Source of the DNA: Psychrobacter sp. JCM 18902
Lineage (GTDB): Bacteria > Pseudomonadota > Gammaproteobacteria > Pseudomonadales > Moraxellaceae
Reading direction: 5' to 3'
Assembly: GCF_904846615.1 (NCBI RefSeq)
Contig: NZ_CAJHBK010000001.1
Coordinates: 248,001 to 312,000 of the forward strand
Length of the DNA: 64,000 nucleotides
The notes below the pieces were generated by a model. It searched no databases and was not told the origin of the DNA. It saw only the letters and a program-made list of their open reading frames with translations. Below, piece by piece: positions 55,301 to 64,000 of this stretch (positions are counted from its first letter, which is position 1; each line of letters starts with the position of its first letter). A program made the translations under genes and the position numbers.

Positions 55301-57568
55301 ATGGTTATGAATAATATGGATTCAAAAGACCTATCAACGTCTACGGGCGAAAAAAACAATGACGACATCGATTTAATGGCGCTGGTTTTAGTATTGTTAC
55401 GCGGTTGGAAAATCATTGCTCTCATGGCGATATTGGGGCTTTTACTAGGGCTTTTGTATACCCGCTATGTGAATCCCATCTATAAATCAGATGCGCTGAT
55501 ACAGATTGAAGAAAATACTCAAGGAATAGAGGCGCTTGGTGAGAGTATCTCAGAGTTGGTTGGTGCAGAAGTCAGCAAAGCGGAGACAGAAGCAGAGCTG
55601 ATAAGATCACGTATGATATTGGAGCCAGTGGTTGAGCGATTGCACCTGCGCATTAAGCTAACAGATACCAATATTGGTCATCTTGATAGAATAAAAAGCA
55701 ATCGTACTTACACGCAATTAAACACACCGGATGATGTGTCACTTGATACCAAAAATGGCATAGTGAAAGTCCGCCAATTTGATGTATCACCAGCGTACTT
55801 AAACCAACCTTTCACACTAAAAAAATCTGCTACAGGGTTTGTTTTGAGCAATGGGTTTGATGAATTTAAAGGTCAGCTTGGTCAGGCGCATCATTTCAAA
55901 GGGTTGGACGGTCAGATTAATATCACTGTCACAGAGTTACCTGCTGATGGTTACCCAATTAATATTAGTAAGCAGACGATAAAGGCCACGACTGACGCTA
56001 TCAACAGCGCCTTATCCGTTGAAGAAAAAGGTCAAAAAACGGGTATTATTCAGCTGTCGATGACGGGTCCCAACCAAGAGCAAATCACGACTATACTCAA
56101 TCAGATCGTCCGATCTTACGTCGATCAAAACCAATCTCGCGGTTCTGAAGAAACGACCAAAACACTTGCCTTTATGGAAACGCAGATCCCTCTATTAAAA
56201 GAAAAATTAGAGACTTCTGAGGCACTGTTTAATGACTTTCGTAAAAAATATGGCACGATTGATGTGGGTAAAGAAGCCGAGTTGTTATTGAATGAGAAGT
56301 CTCGCATCGATGAGCAGCTCAATGAGCTTAAACTCAAAAAAGCAGACCTAACCACTTATTATACCGAAGAACATCCACTGGTCATCCAAATTAATGAACA
56401 GCTCAAAGTGCTCAATAATAGAACAAGAGAGATAGATAATACCATTGCAGGTCTACCTGAAATACAGCGAGAGTTTCTAAAGCTATCAGAAGATACGGCA
56501 ATCAATCGAGAAATCTATCTGACGCTGCTCAAAAATTATGAGCAACTTAAAATCGTCAAGGCTGGTCAAATCGGCTATGCCCGTATTATCGATTCACCGA
56601 CCAGTACCTTTAATGCCATTGCACCAAATAAACTACAAATCCTGATGCTGACCACATTGATAGGCATGATGTTTGGGTTAATGCTGGTGCTCTTGAAGAA
56701 CCTTGTTAGAAATGTCGTAAAAGATCCAGAGCATTTAGAGACTACTACGGGCATCCCTGTCATTGCAACGATTCCACGCTCACCTTTACTGTCGAGGTTG
56801 AGTAAAAAGAAGAATACCACCCCTCGCATGCTCGCTCATGTTGATCACAGTAGTTTGAGTTATGAGGCGATCAAAAGCTTAAGAACCAATTTGATGTTTG
56901 GTATGCCAATGGGGGCAGCGGTTGGGCAGCCCGCGCAAGTCATATTGATTACTGGGGAGAGCCCTGGTGTGGGCAAGTCGTTTATCGCTGCCAATTTAGC
57001 AGAGGTATTTGCCCAGCTCAATAAAAAAGTCTTAGTCATTGATGGTGATATGCGTTTAGGTGAGTTGCATAAAATGTTTAATATGAGCCAACATGATGGT
57101 CTTGCCGATTATTTGTTGCAGGATAAAAAGCATTTTTCTCCGATTGATGGTACTCGATCAGACAGTGAGGTTTCTAGCTTAGGGGTCGAAAGCTTTATTC
57201 ATCCCACTGGTATGGAGTTGATTGATTTCATACCGCGCGGACGGCAGCCGCATAATCCTACCTCCTTATTGATGGGCGAAAAATTCAATCATTTGATGGC
57301 AGAATTAAAAACTCAATACGATTATATTGTCATCGACTCACCCCCGATATTGGCGGCGTCAGATGCTATGGTACTTGCGCAACATGCAGACAAAGTACTC
57401 ATCGTTACGAAGTTTAATCATTCAATAGAAGGGCAACTGGTTTATGCGATCAAGCAAATGAATAAAGCCAATGTACAAGTAGATGGCATTATTCTCAATG
57501 ATGTACAGCAGGGTCTTATGGATAAATATAGCTATCACTATCATTATGCCTATGGAGATAACCGCTAG
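55301..57568 (+). CDS. wzc: Wzc-type polysaccharide co-polymerase and tyrosine autokinase
   Basis: Inner-membrane chain-length regulator and BY-kinase, about 755 residues. Two membrane helices (about 38-57 and 440-465) flank a large periplasmic domain with coiled coils. The cytosolic kinase has Walker A GESPGVGKSF (near residue 552), Walker A' VLVIDGDMR and Walker B YIVIDSPPI. It ends in a tyrosine cluster, YSYHYHYAY. Start is uncertain between TTG 55286, ATG 55301 and ATG 55307; no strong ribosome site separates them. Confidence 0.93.
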   Translation: MVMNNMDSKDLSTSTGEKNNDDIDLMALVLVLLRGWKIIALMAILGLLLGLLYTRYVNPIYKSDALIQIEENTQGIEALGESISELVGAEVSKAETEAELIRSRMILEPVVERLHLRIKLTDTNIGHLDRIKSNRTYTQLNTPDDVSLDTKNGIVKVRQFDVSPAYLNQPFTLKKSATGFVLSNGFDEFKGQLGQAHHFKGLDGQINITVTELPADGYPINISKQTIKATTDAINSALSVEEKGQKTGIIQLSMTGPNQEQITTILNQIVRSYVDQNQSRGSEETTKTLAFMETQIPLLKEKLETSEALFNDFRKKYGTIDVGKEAELLLNEKSRIDEQLNELKLKKADLTTYYTEEHPLVIQINEQLKVLNNRTREIDNTIAGLPEIQREFLKLSEDTAINREIYLTLLKNYEQLKIVKAGQIGYARIIDSPTSTFNAIAPNKLQILMLTTLIGMMFGLMLVLLKNLVRNVVKDPEHLETTTGIPVIATIPRSPLLSRLSKKKNTTPRMLAHVDHSSLSYEAIKSLRTNLMFGMPMGAAVGQPAQVILITGESPGVGKSFIAANLAEVFAQLNKKVLVIDGDMRLGELHKMFNMSQHDGLADYLLQDKKHFSPIDGTRSDSEVSSLGVESFIHPTGMELIDFIPRGRQPHNPTSLLMGEKFNHLMAELKTQYDYIVIDSPPILAASDAMVLAQHADKVLIVTKFNHSIEGQLVYAIKQMNKANVQVDGIILNDVQQGLMDKYSYHYHYAYGDNR

Positions 57569-57617
57569 TTTGCGTGGTTGTCGCTCATAAGCAAACCAAC
57601 TTAATTGGGTGGATATT

Positions 57618-59621
57618 ATGTTTATAAAAACAGAGTCAAACAATGCTTATCAATCGTCCAGTGGTTTTAATCAATGGTCGAAGCGTGTGGCTCTGTATTT
57701 ATTGTCATTACCACGCCTGACGAAAAGCACCCTCTTATTTAGTATAGATTTTACCATGTCGATCTTTTGCCTATTATTGGCATTGATGCTACGACAAGGC
57801 TATGTGGCCTCTCATATCAGTCTTGCAGCGTTGGCTTTTTATGCATTCGTGCCGGTTGCTAGCTTATATCTTATTGGTTTTTATCGCAGCGCCTCTCGAG
57901 GGTTTTTTGATGCAGTGATGGGTCGTGTGCTGCAACTGTTTTTTTTACTTATTATTGTTTATCAAGTCATCATTTATTTGAGTCCATCAGCGATAATACC
58001 GCGCTCAGCCCCCGTTATATTTTTATTTCTATTTTTTATTTGGCTGTGGAATAGTAGGCTCATGATCCGCGCGTTACTGAAACGTCTACAGGGTGCAGGT
58101 CAAAACCGTCGTCCAGATGCCTGTTGTGACAATGTGATTATTTATGGTGCAGGAGAAGCTGGTAGAGAGTTGCTAGAAAGTTTGAGACATTCTTATCAGT
58201 ACAATGTGGTGGCATATATCGATGATGACCCGCAGCTTACAGGGGCTTATTTACATGGCAAACAAATATATGCAGCTCACGCGCTTCCGTGGTTGATAGA
58301 AAAACTCAATGTGGCGCAGGTGATTTTGGCCATGCCCTCTATGAGCCGTGGTCGTAAAAAACAGATTATGGACAGTCTGTCAGGTATCTCCGTTAAGATA
58401 AAAGACTTGCCAAGCTTACGTGAGCTTGCTGATGAGATAGTAACTGTCAGTCATATACGACCCGTTGACATATTAGATGTGCTCGAACGAGAAACAGTCG
58501 AACCTGTTGCGGAGTTGCTACAAAAAAACATCACGGGTAAAAACGTTCTCGTTACAGGGGCAGGTGGTTCAATCGGTAGTGAGCTGTGTCGGCAAATCAT
58601 CAAAAATAAGCCTAAATGCTTAGTGCTATATGAACAGTCTGAGTATGCTTTATACACCATAGATCAAGAACTTAGTAACCTCAAAAAAGCGGATGCTGAT
58701 TATCAAAATATTGAGATTATTAGCATTATCGGCAGTGTCAGTAACGAAAAAAAATTAATCAATATATTCGAAAAAAACCATATAAAAACGATTTATCACG
58801 CTGCAGCCTATAAGCATGTGCCTATTGTTGAGTCCAATCCCTTTGAGGGCACCATCAATAATACCAAAGGCACCTACCATTGTGCCCGTGCTGCGATACA
58901 GGCCCGCGTTGAGACTTTTGTGTTGATTTCTACTGACAAAGCCGTGCGACCTACCAATGTCATGGGAGCGTCCAAACGCTTGGCTGAGTTGGTCTGCCAA
59001 GGATTGAGCCAAAGTAACAGTCAGACTTGTTTTAGCATGGTGCGTTTTGGCAATGTTTTAGGGTCATCAGGCTCTGTGGTGCCGTTATTTACCAAACAGA
59101 TTGAGCAAGGCGGTCCGATCACCATCACTCATCCAGACATCACGCGCTATTTTATGACGATTCCAGAAGCGGCCAGTTTGGTTATTCAGGCAGGTGCGAT
59201 GGCATTCGGTGGTGAGGTGTTTGTGCTTGATATGGGTGCACCCGTCAAAATTGTTGATCTGGCAAAACGTATGATTCGTTTGACAGGTTGTGAGCTAAAA
59301 GATGATAGCAATCCCAATGGCGATATCGAAATCGTATTTACTGGCTTGAGACCGGGTGAAAAGCTCTACGAGGAGTTAATCATTGGTGAAGACAATATCG
59401 AACCTACTTTTCATCCATTGATTATGCAAGCAATGGAGCACAGCTTTCCTTTGCAAGATATCGAAAATATTTTATTTGAATTTGCAGAAAAAGCAAAGCA
59501 GCAGGATGTGGTCTGGCTGAAAACACAGTTTAAGTTTTTTGTCGAAGGTTACCGAGAAGGATCTGATAAAGATGGCGAGGTAGAGAAAGTAGATACCACA
59601 CTGACAGATGAAATGGGTTAA
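57618..59621 (+). CDS. WbpM/FlaA1-type UDP-sugar 4,6-dehydratase, membrane-bound
   Basis: Makes UDP-4-keto-6-deoxy sugars (family: UDP-GlcNAc C6 dehydratases leading to QuiNAc, FucNAc or bacillosamine-type sugars). 667 residues: four membrane helices (about 20-135), a first nucleotide fold (VIIYGAGEAGRELLES) and the catalytic SDR domain with VLVTGAGGSIGSELC, AAAYKHVPIVESNPFEG and STDKAVRPTNVMGASKR. At the YxxxK position it has M449-x3-K453, as in WbpM (S/M/K triad). ATG 57618 has GGGTGG 5 bases upstream; a GTG at 57609 overlaps that site and is not used. Confidence 0.9.
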   Translation: MFIKTESNNAYQSSSGFNQWSKRVALYLLSLPRLTKSTLLFSIDFTMSIFCLLLALMLRQGYVASHISLAALAFYAFVPVASLYLIGFYRSASRGFFDAVMGRVLQLFFLLIIVYQVIIYLSPSAIIPRSAPVIFLFLFFIWLWNSRLMIRALLKRLQGAGQNRRPDACCDNVIIYGAGEAGRELLESLRHSYQYNVVAYIDDDPQLTGAYLHGKQIYAAHALPWLIEKLNVAQVILAMPSMSRGRKKQIMDSLSGISVKIKDLPSLRELADEIVTVSHIRPVDILDVLERETVEPVAELLQKNITGKNVLVTGAGGSIGSELCRQIIKNKPKCLVLYEQSEYALYTIDQELSNLKKADADYQNIEIISIIGSVSNEKKLINIFEKNHIKTIYHAAAYKHVPIVESNPFEGTINNTKGTYHCARAAIQARVETFVLISTDKAVRPTNVMGASKRLAELVCQGLSQSNSQTCFSMVRFGNVLGSSGSVVPLFTKQIEQGGPITITHPDITRYFMTIPEAASLVIQAGAMAFGGEVFVLDMGAPVKIVDLAKRMIRLTGCELKDDSNPNGDIEIVFTGLRPGEKLYEELIIGEDNIEPTFHPLIMQAMEHSFPLQDIENILFEFAEKAKQQDVVWLKTQFKFFVEGYREGSDKDGEVEKVDTTLTDEMG

Positions 59622-59687
59622 TAGAGAGAGGCGCGCTGTCATAAATTCCTTACAAGTTCTGTGAGTCACTAAATTGGACAATATGTC

Positions 59688-61004
59688 ATGAGCTCTGGAG
59701 TATTTTCATCGATACAGAGCACAATAAACAGGTTGAAAACCAGTCACTTTGTGCGAGATGTGGTCATGGTCGGTGGCGGGATTGCTGCTGGACAGGCCAT
59801 CGCCATGATTTTTATGCCATTTCTCACAAGACTGTACAGACCTGAGGATTTCGGTATCGCTGCTGCCTTTACTGCTATCGTCAGTATTATTACGCCGATT
59901 GCCACTATGGGCTATGCAAATGCAATCGTGATGCCAGACAGTGACGAGGATGCTGCGGCCATTGCCCGATTGTCTATATTGCTCAGTGTGGTTATAGCTG
60001 TCTTCTCATTCATTGTTGTCTATGTCGGTAAGTTTCATTTGGCAAGTTGGATGGGTATGGAAAGCACACCAAACATGCTATATCTCATACCATTAACGCT
60101 ATTAGTCGGTGCTTTTCTTTCTGTCGCTGATCAGTCTGCTATTAGGGTGGGCTTATTTAAAGCGAAAGCTCGAGCTTATGTGGAAAGCAAGCTTGTGACA
60201 GATAGTAGTAAGCTGATAGGCGGTATGCTAGCACCTTCAGGGATGTTACTTATTTTATTGACGATAGCAGGGCAGCTCACAAACTTTATCATGCAGATGC
60301 TTCGTGTACCTAGAGTAGGTGTATTAAATGTGCGTCATTGGTTTGGTACTAAGGGTATTCGACATGCCGCCATATCGCAGCGTGATTTTGCGATATATCG
60401 TATGCCACAAAGTATCCTGAATGCAGCTTCAGTGGGGTTGCCAACTATCTTGTTAGCGTCATTATTTAGTGCCTCTTCTGCAGGGCAGTATTCGTTGGCT
60501 GTCCTTGTGCTTGGTGCACCCGCGATGCTGTTAGGTCAGGCGGTTGGAGAGGTTTTCTATCCTAAAATTACGCGTGCCATCACAGCAAATTCATCTGAGG
60601 CTTATCAATTTTTATTAAAAGTGACGTTGATTTTATTGGTGGTAGGTATTATGCCATTCGGTACAGTGTTCGTTTTTGGCGATTATCTTTTTTCTTTAGT
60701 GTTCGGTGCAGAGTGGGCATTGGCAGGTAGTTATTCGCAGTGGCTGTCTATTTGGCTTTTGACCAGTTTAGTGTCTGGTGCGAGTACTGCGGCATTGCCA
60801 GCATTACGTTTACAGCGATTCCTTTTGATTAGAGAAGTGTTTGCAGTGGTATTTCGTGCTGCAGCGCTGTATGTAGGTTTTTACGTTTTTGAGTCAGATA
60901 TGATAGCCATTGCCCTTTTCTCATTTGTTGGGGTTTTGCTCAGTTTATCTATCATTTATGTCGCTTTTCGGCGTCTTGTTCATATCGATGAAGTGGAGCA
61001 GTAG
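59688..61004 (+). CDS. Wzx-like oligosaccharide flippase
   Basis: Polytopic membrane protein of 438 residues with about 12 helices, MOP/MATE superfamily Wzx type. The N-terminal pattern VGGGIAAGQAIAMIFMPFLTRLYRPEDFGIAAAF is typical of polysaccharide flippases. It would move lipid-linked repeat units to the periplasm for polymerisation. No Wzy polymerase is seen yet, so that gene may lie beyond the right edge. Confidence 0.88.
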   Translation: MSSGVFSSIQSTINRLKTSHFVRDVVMVGGGIAAGQAIAMIFMPFLTRLYRPEDFGIAAAFTAIVSIITPIATMGYANAIVMPDSDEDAAAIARLSILLSVVIAVFSFIVVYVGKFHLASWMGMESTPNMLYLIPLTLLVGAFLSVADQSAIRVGLFKAKARAYVESKLVTDSSKLIGGMLAPSGMLLILLTIAGQLTNFIMQMLRVPRVGVLNVRHWFGTKGIRHAAISQRDFAIYRMPQSILNAASVGLPTILLASLFSASSAGQYSLAVLVLGAPAMLLGQAVGEVFYPKITRAITANSSEAYQFLLKVTLILLVVGIMPFGTVFVFGDYLFSLVFGAEWALAGSYSQWLSIWLLTSLVSGASTAALPALRLQRFLLIREVFAVVFRAAALYVGFYVFESDMIAIALFSFVGVLLSLSIIYVAFRRLVHIDEVEQ

Positions 61005-61073
61005 GTACATTTTTTGACTGCTTTAAATGTCACAAAGGATATGTATAAGAAGTCTCAACTTGAGAGGCTCACT

Positions 61074-62090
61074 ATGATTTCAGTTATTATCGCCGCATTC
61101 AATGCCGCTGCTACTATTGATCGTTGTATTAATAGTATTGACGTTGCGAAAAAGAGTCACGACATTGAGCTGATAGTCATTGACGATGGTTCTAAAGATA
61201 ATACTGCTAGCCTATTGCATAGCTGGGCGAGTGCTAAGACATGGATTACGGTGAAATATCAAAAAAATGGTGGCGTGGCAGAGGCTCGTAATACTGGGCT
61301 CGATATAGCAACCGGCAATTACATCGTTTTTATAGACGCGGATGACACCATTGATGATTGGTATTTTGATTTTGTCTTTGATCAAGCTGTAGATCGAGAT
61401 GTCGAGATGTTGGCATTTGGTCATAAACGCATGATGCTGGATGGCTCTGTTATTGAGCGTCCTAATAGTGCGGCAGAATACTCACGGCAAGATATCGAAA
61501 TGCTACAACTGAGAGTGACAGAGAATAGACATATATATTGGTACGCTTGCACCAAGGTGTATAGCAAAAATTTAATTGCAGAGCTGCGTTTCGATAGCGA
61601 TGTCAAATTTGGTGAGGATGGTATTTTTAATATCGCATGTCTAAGCAAAGCGAATCGTTTATCGATGCTGCCAGACTGTCCATACAACTACTATGAAAAT
61701 GCGACCTCTATAACAAGCTCACAATACAAATCAGGGCTTTTGGAATCCATTGAAGCGGACTATACAGCCAGAGTCAGGATACATGATTGGTCGATCAGTG
61801 CTACTGAAAAGCAGGTGCTATTATCAGACTTTGCTCGTAGTTATGTCGAGCATATGCTGCCATATTTACTTAATAATTTGGCGCATATCAGCATGAAAAA
61901 ACGTCGTGCAGAGCTAGTTAAAATACGCCAGTCTTTCGTTTATCAGAACTGTTTGCCGCATTACTATCAACGACATCCAGCCCGCGGCATTCGTGTATTG
62001 ATTTTATGTTTTTCACGGCGTTGGTATGTTATGACGCTGGTTTTTCTTCAACTGTCTTGGTCTAAAGCAAAGGTGAAAAAATATGCTTAA
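61074..62090 (+). CDS. Family 2 glycosyltransferase
   Basis: Transfers a sugar to the lipid-linked repeat unit on the cytosolic face. 338 residues from ATG 61074, preceded by GAGAGG 6 bases upstream and giving the canonical GT2 opening MISVIIAAFNAAATIDRC. The nucleotide-binding VIDDGSKDNT and the metal-binding DADD (FIDADDTIDDW) are visible, and a basic C-terminus follows. A longer reading from TTG 61014 has no ribosome site. Donor and acceptor are not known. The end overlaps the next gene by 8 bases. Confidence 0.88.
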   Translation: MISVIIAAFNAAATIDRCINSIDVAKKSHDIELIVIDDGSKDNTASLLHSWASAKTWITVKYQKNGGVAEARNTGLDIATGNYIVFIDADDTIDDWYFDFVFDQAVDRDVEMLAFGHKRMMLDGSVIERPNSAAEYSRQDIEMLQLRVTENRHIYWYACTKVYSKNLIAELRFDSDVKFGEDGIFNIACLSKANRLSMLPDCPYNYYENATSITSSQYKSGLLESIEADYTARVRIHDWSISATEKQVLLSDFARSYVEHMLPYLLNNLAHISMKKRRAELVKIRQSFVYQNCLPHYYQRHPARGIRVLILCFSRRWYVMTLVFLQLSWSKAKVKKYA

Positions 62091-63273
62091 TATTGATGTG
62101 TTGCCTCAGCCTTTACGCAGTGATGAAAACGGTCAAAAGCGCTGTTGTTCGCTGCAACAGACAACAGCTAGCGGGCAAATGACTGAGAAGGCATTGTGGT
62201 TTGTATATCCAGCGAACTTGCCAATGCCAGAAGACGATGATTGTGATGCTTATTTACTGGCCACATTGTTGCCCGCGATGCAGATGCGAGCAGCCATTCA
62301 TGTGCATGGTAGCGTGTCGCAGGAGCTATTAGCCAACCTGACAGAGCTACAGTATGTTTGGAATAAGTGGTTGCCAGAGCGTTATTTTTTGATTGATATA
62401 CAAGTTGATCGTATTAGAGAGAGCGACGTACAAGTAGATGGTGCGATTGCTGCATTTTCTGGTGGCGTTGATGCTCAGTTTACCGCTTATCGTCATGCGA
62501 CAGGCAGAGCAGGATACGCCACACGAAATATTAAAGCAGGGGTTTTTGTGCATGGCTTTGATATACCTTTAGAGGATACAAAAGGCTTTGCCAGTGCAGC
62601 AAAAACAGCGACAAAAGTACTTGCAGATATCAATATCGATTTGGTCATTGTGAAAACAAATATTCGAGGACTTTGGGACATCAACTGGGAAGACTATCAT
62701 GCTGCTGCTATTGCCTCAGTATTATGCGGCTTGAAACGATATGCAGGAATTGGGCTCATTGGTAGTGGTGATTCTTATGATGTATTAATTAGTCCTTGGG
62801 GCTCACACCCAATCACTGACCCGCTGCTAAGTTCTGGCGACTTTAGACTCATTCATGATGGTGCAGGCTTTAGTCGTTCAGAGAAGCTTCAAACTCTTTC
62901 AGCATGGCCCTTGGGTATAGAGAATTTACGTGTCTGTTGGGTTGGAGATAAGCATGATAGCAACTGTGGTCGCTGTGAGAAATGTGTTAGGACGCGTCTC
63001 AATTTTTTGGTTGCAGGTATAGATAACCCTCAATGTTTTAGCGAGCCCATGGACTCATCACTTTTTAAATCAATGGCTCTAAAGGGCAGGGCTGTCAGCA
63101 TAGATTGGAAGTTAATTCGTCATGAGATGATTAAAACGGGTAGAGGTCTTGAATGGCTGCCATACATTGAAAAAGCACTCAAACGTAACCCGCCTCCTAA
63201 CTTGAATAGATTGTTTCCTGTTGGCTCAAGGCGTCGTATGTGGGTGAAGAAGCTGTTAATGAGAAACGAATAA
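62083..63273 (+). CDS. PP-loop ATP pyrophosphatase-like enzyme with QueC-like zinc site
   Basis: 396 residues. Central PP-loop SGGVDA (126-131) of the adenine-nucleotide alpha-hydrolase superfamily (QueC, asparagine synthase, GMP synthase, tRNA thiolases). A zinc-type cluster C285-x9-C295-x2-C298-x2-C301 resembles the QueC zinc site. The N-terminal 115 residues have no similarity I recognise. It overlaps the glycosyltransferase gene by 8 bases and lies before a pyruvyl transferase, so it is probably part of polysaccharide synthesis, perhaps adenylating a carboxyl or amide on a sugar. Function is inferred from fold only. Confidence 0.72.
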   Translation: MLNIDVLPQPLRSDENGQKRCCSLQQTTASGQMTEKALWFVYPANLPMPEDDDCDAYLLATLLPAMQMRAAIHVHGSVSQELLANLTELQYVWNKWLPERYFLIDIQVDRIRESDVQVDGAIAAFSGGVDAQFTAYRHATGRAGYATRNIKAGVFVHGFDIPLEDTKGFASAAKTATKVLADINIDLVIVKTNIRGLWDINWEDYHAAAIASVLCGLKRYAGIGLIGSGDSYDVLISPWGSHPITDPLLSSGDFRLIHDGAGFSRSEKLQTLSAWPLGIENLRVCWVGDKHDSNCGRCEKCVRTRLNFLVAGIDNPQCFSEPMDSSLFKSMALKGRAVSIDWKLIRHEMIKTGRGLEWLPYIEKALKRNPPPNLNRLFPVGSRRRMWVKKLLMRNE

Positions 63274-63286
63274 GGGAGCATTAAAA

Positions 63287-64000
63287 ATGAATATTGCTGC
63301 TATAAAAAAGCTCATTCCGCTCAGATTAAAAAAACACTTAGCCGCCTATATGGGAGCGAGAGGTTTACCGTTACCACCTGGCAAACGGTGCTTTATTTTT
63401 CTTGCCGCTGACTATGGCAATATTGGCGATATTGCTATTTCTCACGCGCAAAAGCAGTATTTGCAACGTGTGCTGAAGGATTATGATGTTGTTAGTGTTG
63501 CTATCAGTCAAACCAGATTTGTACTCAATTCAATTAAACAGCAAATAAAAGAGACGGATATCGTCACTATCATAGGCGGCGGTAATATGGGTGGCACGTA
63601 TCCTGATATTGAGGAGCTGCGCCAATTAGTCATCAAGTCATTTTCAGCCAACCTTATCGTTTGTTTTCCTCAGACATTAGATTGGAATGATTCTATTCAA
63701 TCTAAACGTGCCTTGCAGCGTATTGTGAACGTATACGCCAAGCATCCAGATATACATGTTTTTGCCAGAGAGTCGATAACAGCGGCAAAACTCATCGAGC
63801 TTTTTGCTGAGTACAGTAATGTGCATATTGGTCTCGTACCAGATATTGTGATGAGCGCGAATGCAACAGTGCTGGGTACGACAGATTGCTTAGCGCCTTC
63901 AGGTATTTTGCGCTGCTTACGAGATGACAAAGAAGCCGCATTATCAGCTGAGCAATACGCCATGATAGACAAAGCCTTAGCAGATACTGGCTATCAGATT
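63287..64000 (+). CDS. Polysaccharide pyruvyl transferase-family protein, 3' part outside window
   Basis: The first 238 codons are visible. It opens MNIAAIKKLIPLRLKKH and has the pyruvyl-transferase pattern DYGNIGDIAISHAQ, a glycine-rich IIGGGNMGGTYPDIEELRQ, and VFARESITAAKLIE with LVPDIVMSAN. Members add ketal-linked pyruvate from PEP to polysaccharide sugars, or are related glycan-modifying enzymes. The ATG follows a GGGA ribosome site and lies 13 bases after the preceding gene. Confidence 0.85.
   Translation, partial: MNIAAIKKLIPLRLKKHLAAYMGARGLPLPPGKRCFIFLAADYGNIGDIAISHAQKQYLQRVLKDYDVVSVAISQTRFVLNSIKQQIKETDIVTIIGGGNMGGTYPDIEELRQLVIKSFSANLIVCFPQTLDWNDSIQSKRALQRIVNVYAKHPDIHVFARESITAAKLIELFAEYSNVHIGLVPDIVMSANATVLGTTDCLAPSGILRCLRDDKEAALSAEQYAMIDKALADTGYQI

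Overview
The window reads as bacterial chromosome from the Moraxellaceae, most like Psychrobacter. This is inferred from gene-family resemblance: a nuo operon with fused nuoC-nuoD, Acinetobacter/Psychrobacter-like protein sequences, mid-range GC and several TTG starts with good ribosome sites. It was not tested by a search. No rRNA, tRNA, insertion sequence, prophage or CRISPR array was seen.

Layout. 1-3913 (minus): the 5' part of dut, then mgtE and rep. 3914-4814: a long non-coding leader. 4815-21233: the complete nuo operon for respiratory complex I (A, B, CD, E-N), closed by a strong hairpin terminator. 21401-27442: fpr, an unknown gene with a C9 tract in its 5' region, a TonB-like protein, mscS, ybeY and phoH/ybeZ. 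28054-30703: two ubiquinone-type flavin hydroxylases. 30742-34099: three paralogous TSP3/OmpA-like lipoproteins around an unknown membrane protein. 34127-35038: a LysO-type exporter.

35308-41026 is the most unusual region, a putative lipid-modification island. One gene fuses a CDP-alcohol phosphatidyltransferase, an alpha/beta hydrolase and a methyltransferase. It is translationally coupled to a patatin-like protein with Cys at the nucleophile position and to a short-chain dehydrogenase, and faces a divergent-type CDP-diacylglycerol synthase. The set resembles the poorly understood ynbABC genes of E. coli.

41158-46563 holds NAD biosynthesis: nadB and nadA on the minus strand, a NadQ/NrtR-type repressor, and nadC. 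The same 21-bp palindromic operator lies in the nadA and nadC promoters, so a local regulon can be read from the sequence. 46816-49561 has a MarC-family membrane protein, a secreted acetamidase/formamidase and a LysE/ArgO exporter. 49708-52016 carries three tandem, divergent paralogs of unknown function. rluB follows on the minus strand.

53698 to the right edge is a Wzy-type capsule/exopolysaccharide locus: wza, wzb, wzc, a WbpM-type dehydratase, a Wzx-like flippase, a GT2 glycosyltransferase, a QueC-like PP-loop enzyme and a pyruvyl transferase cut by the window end.
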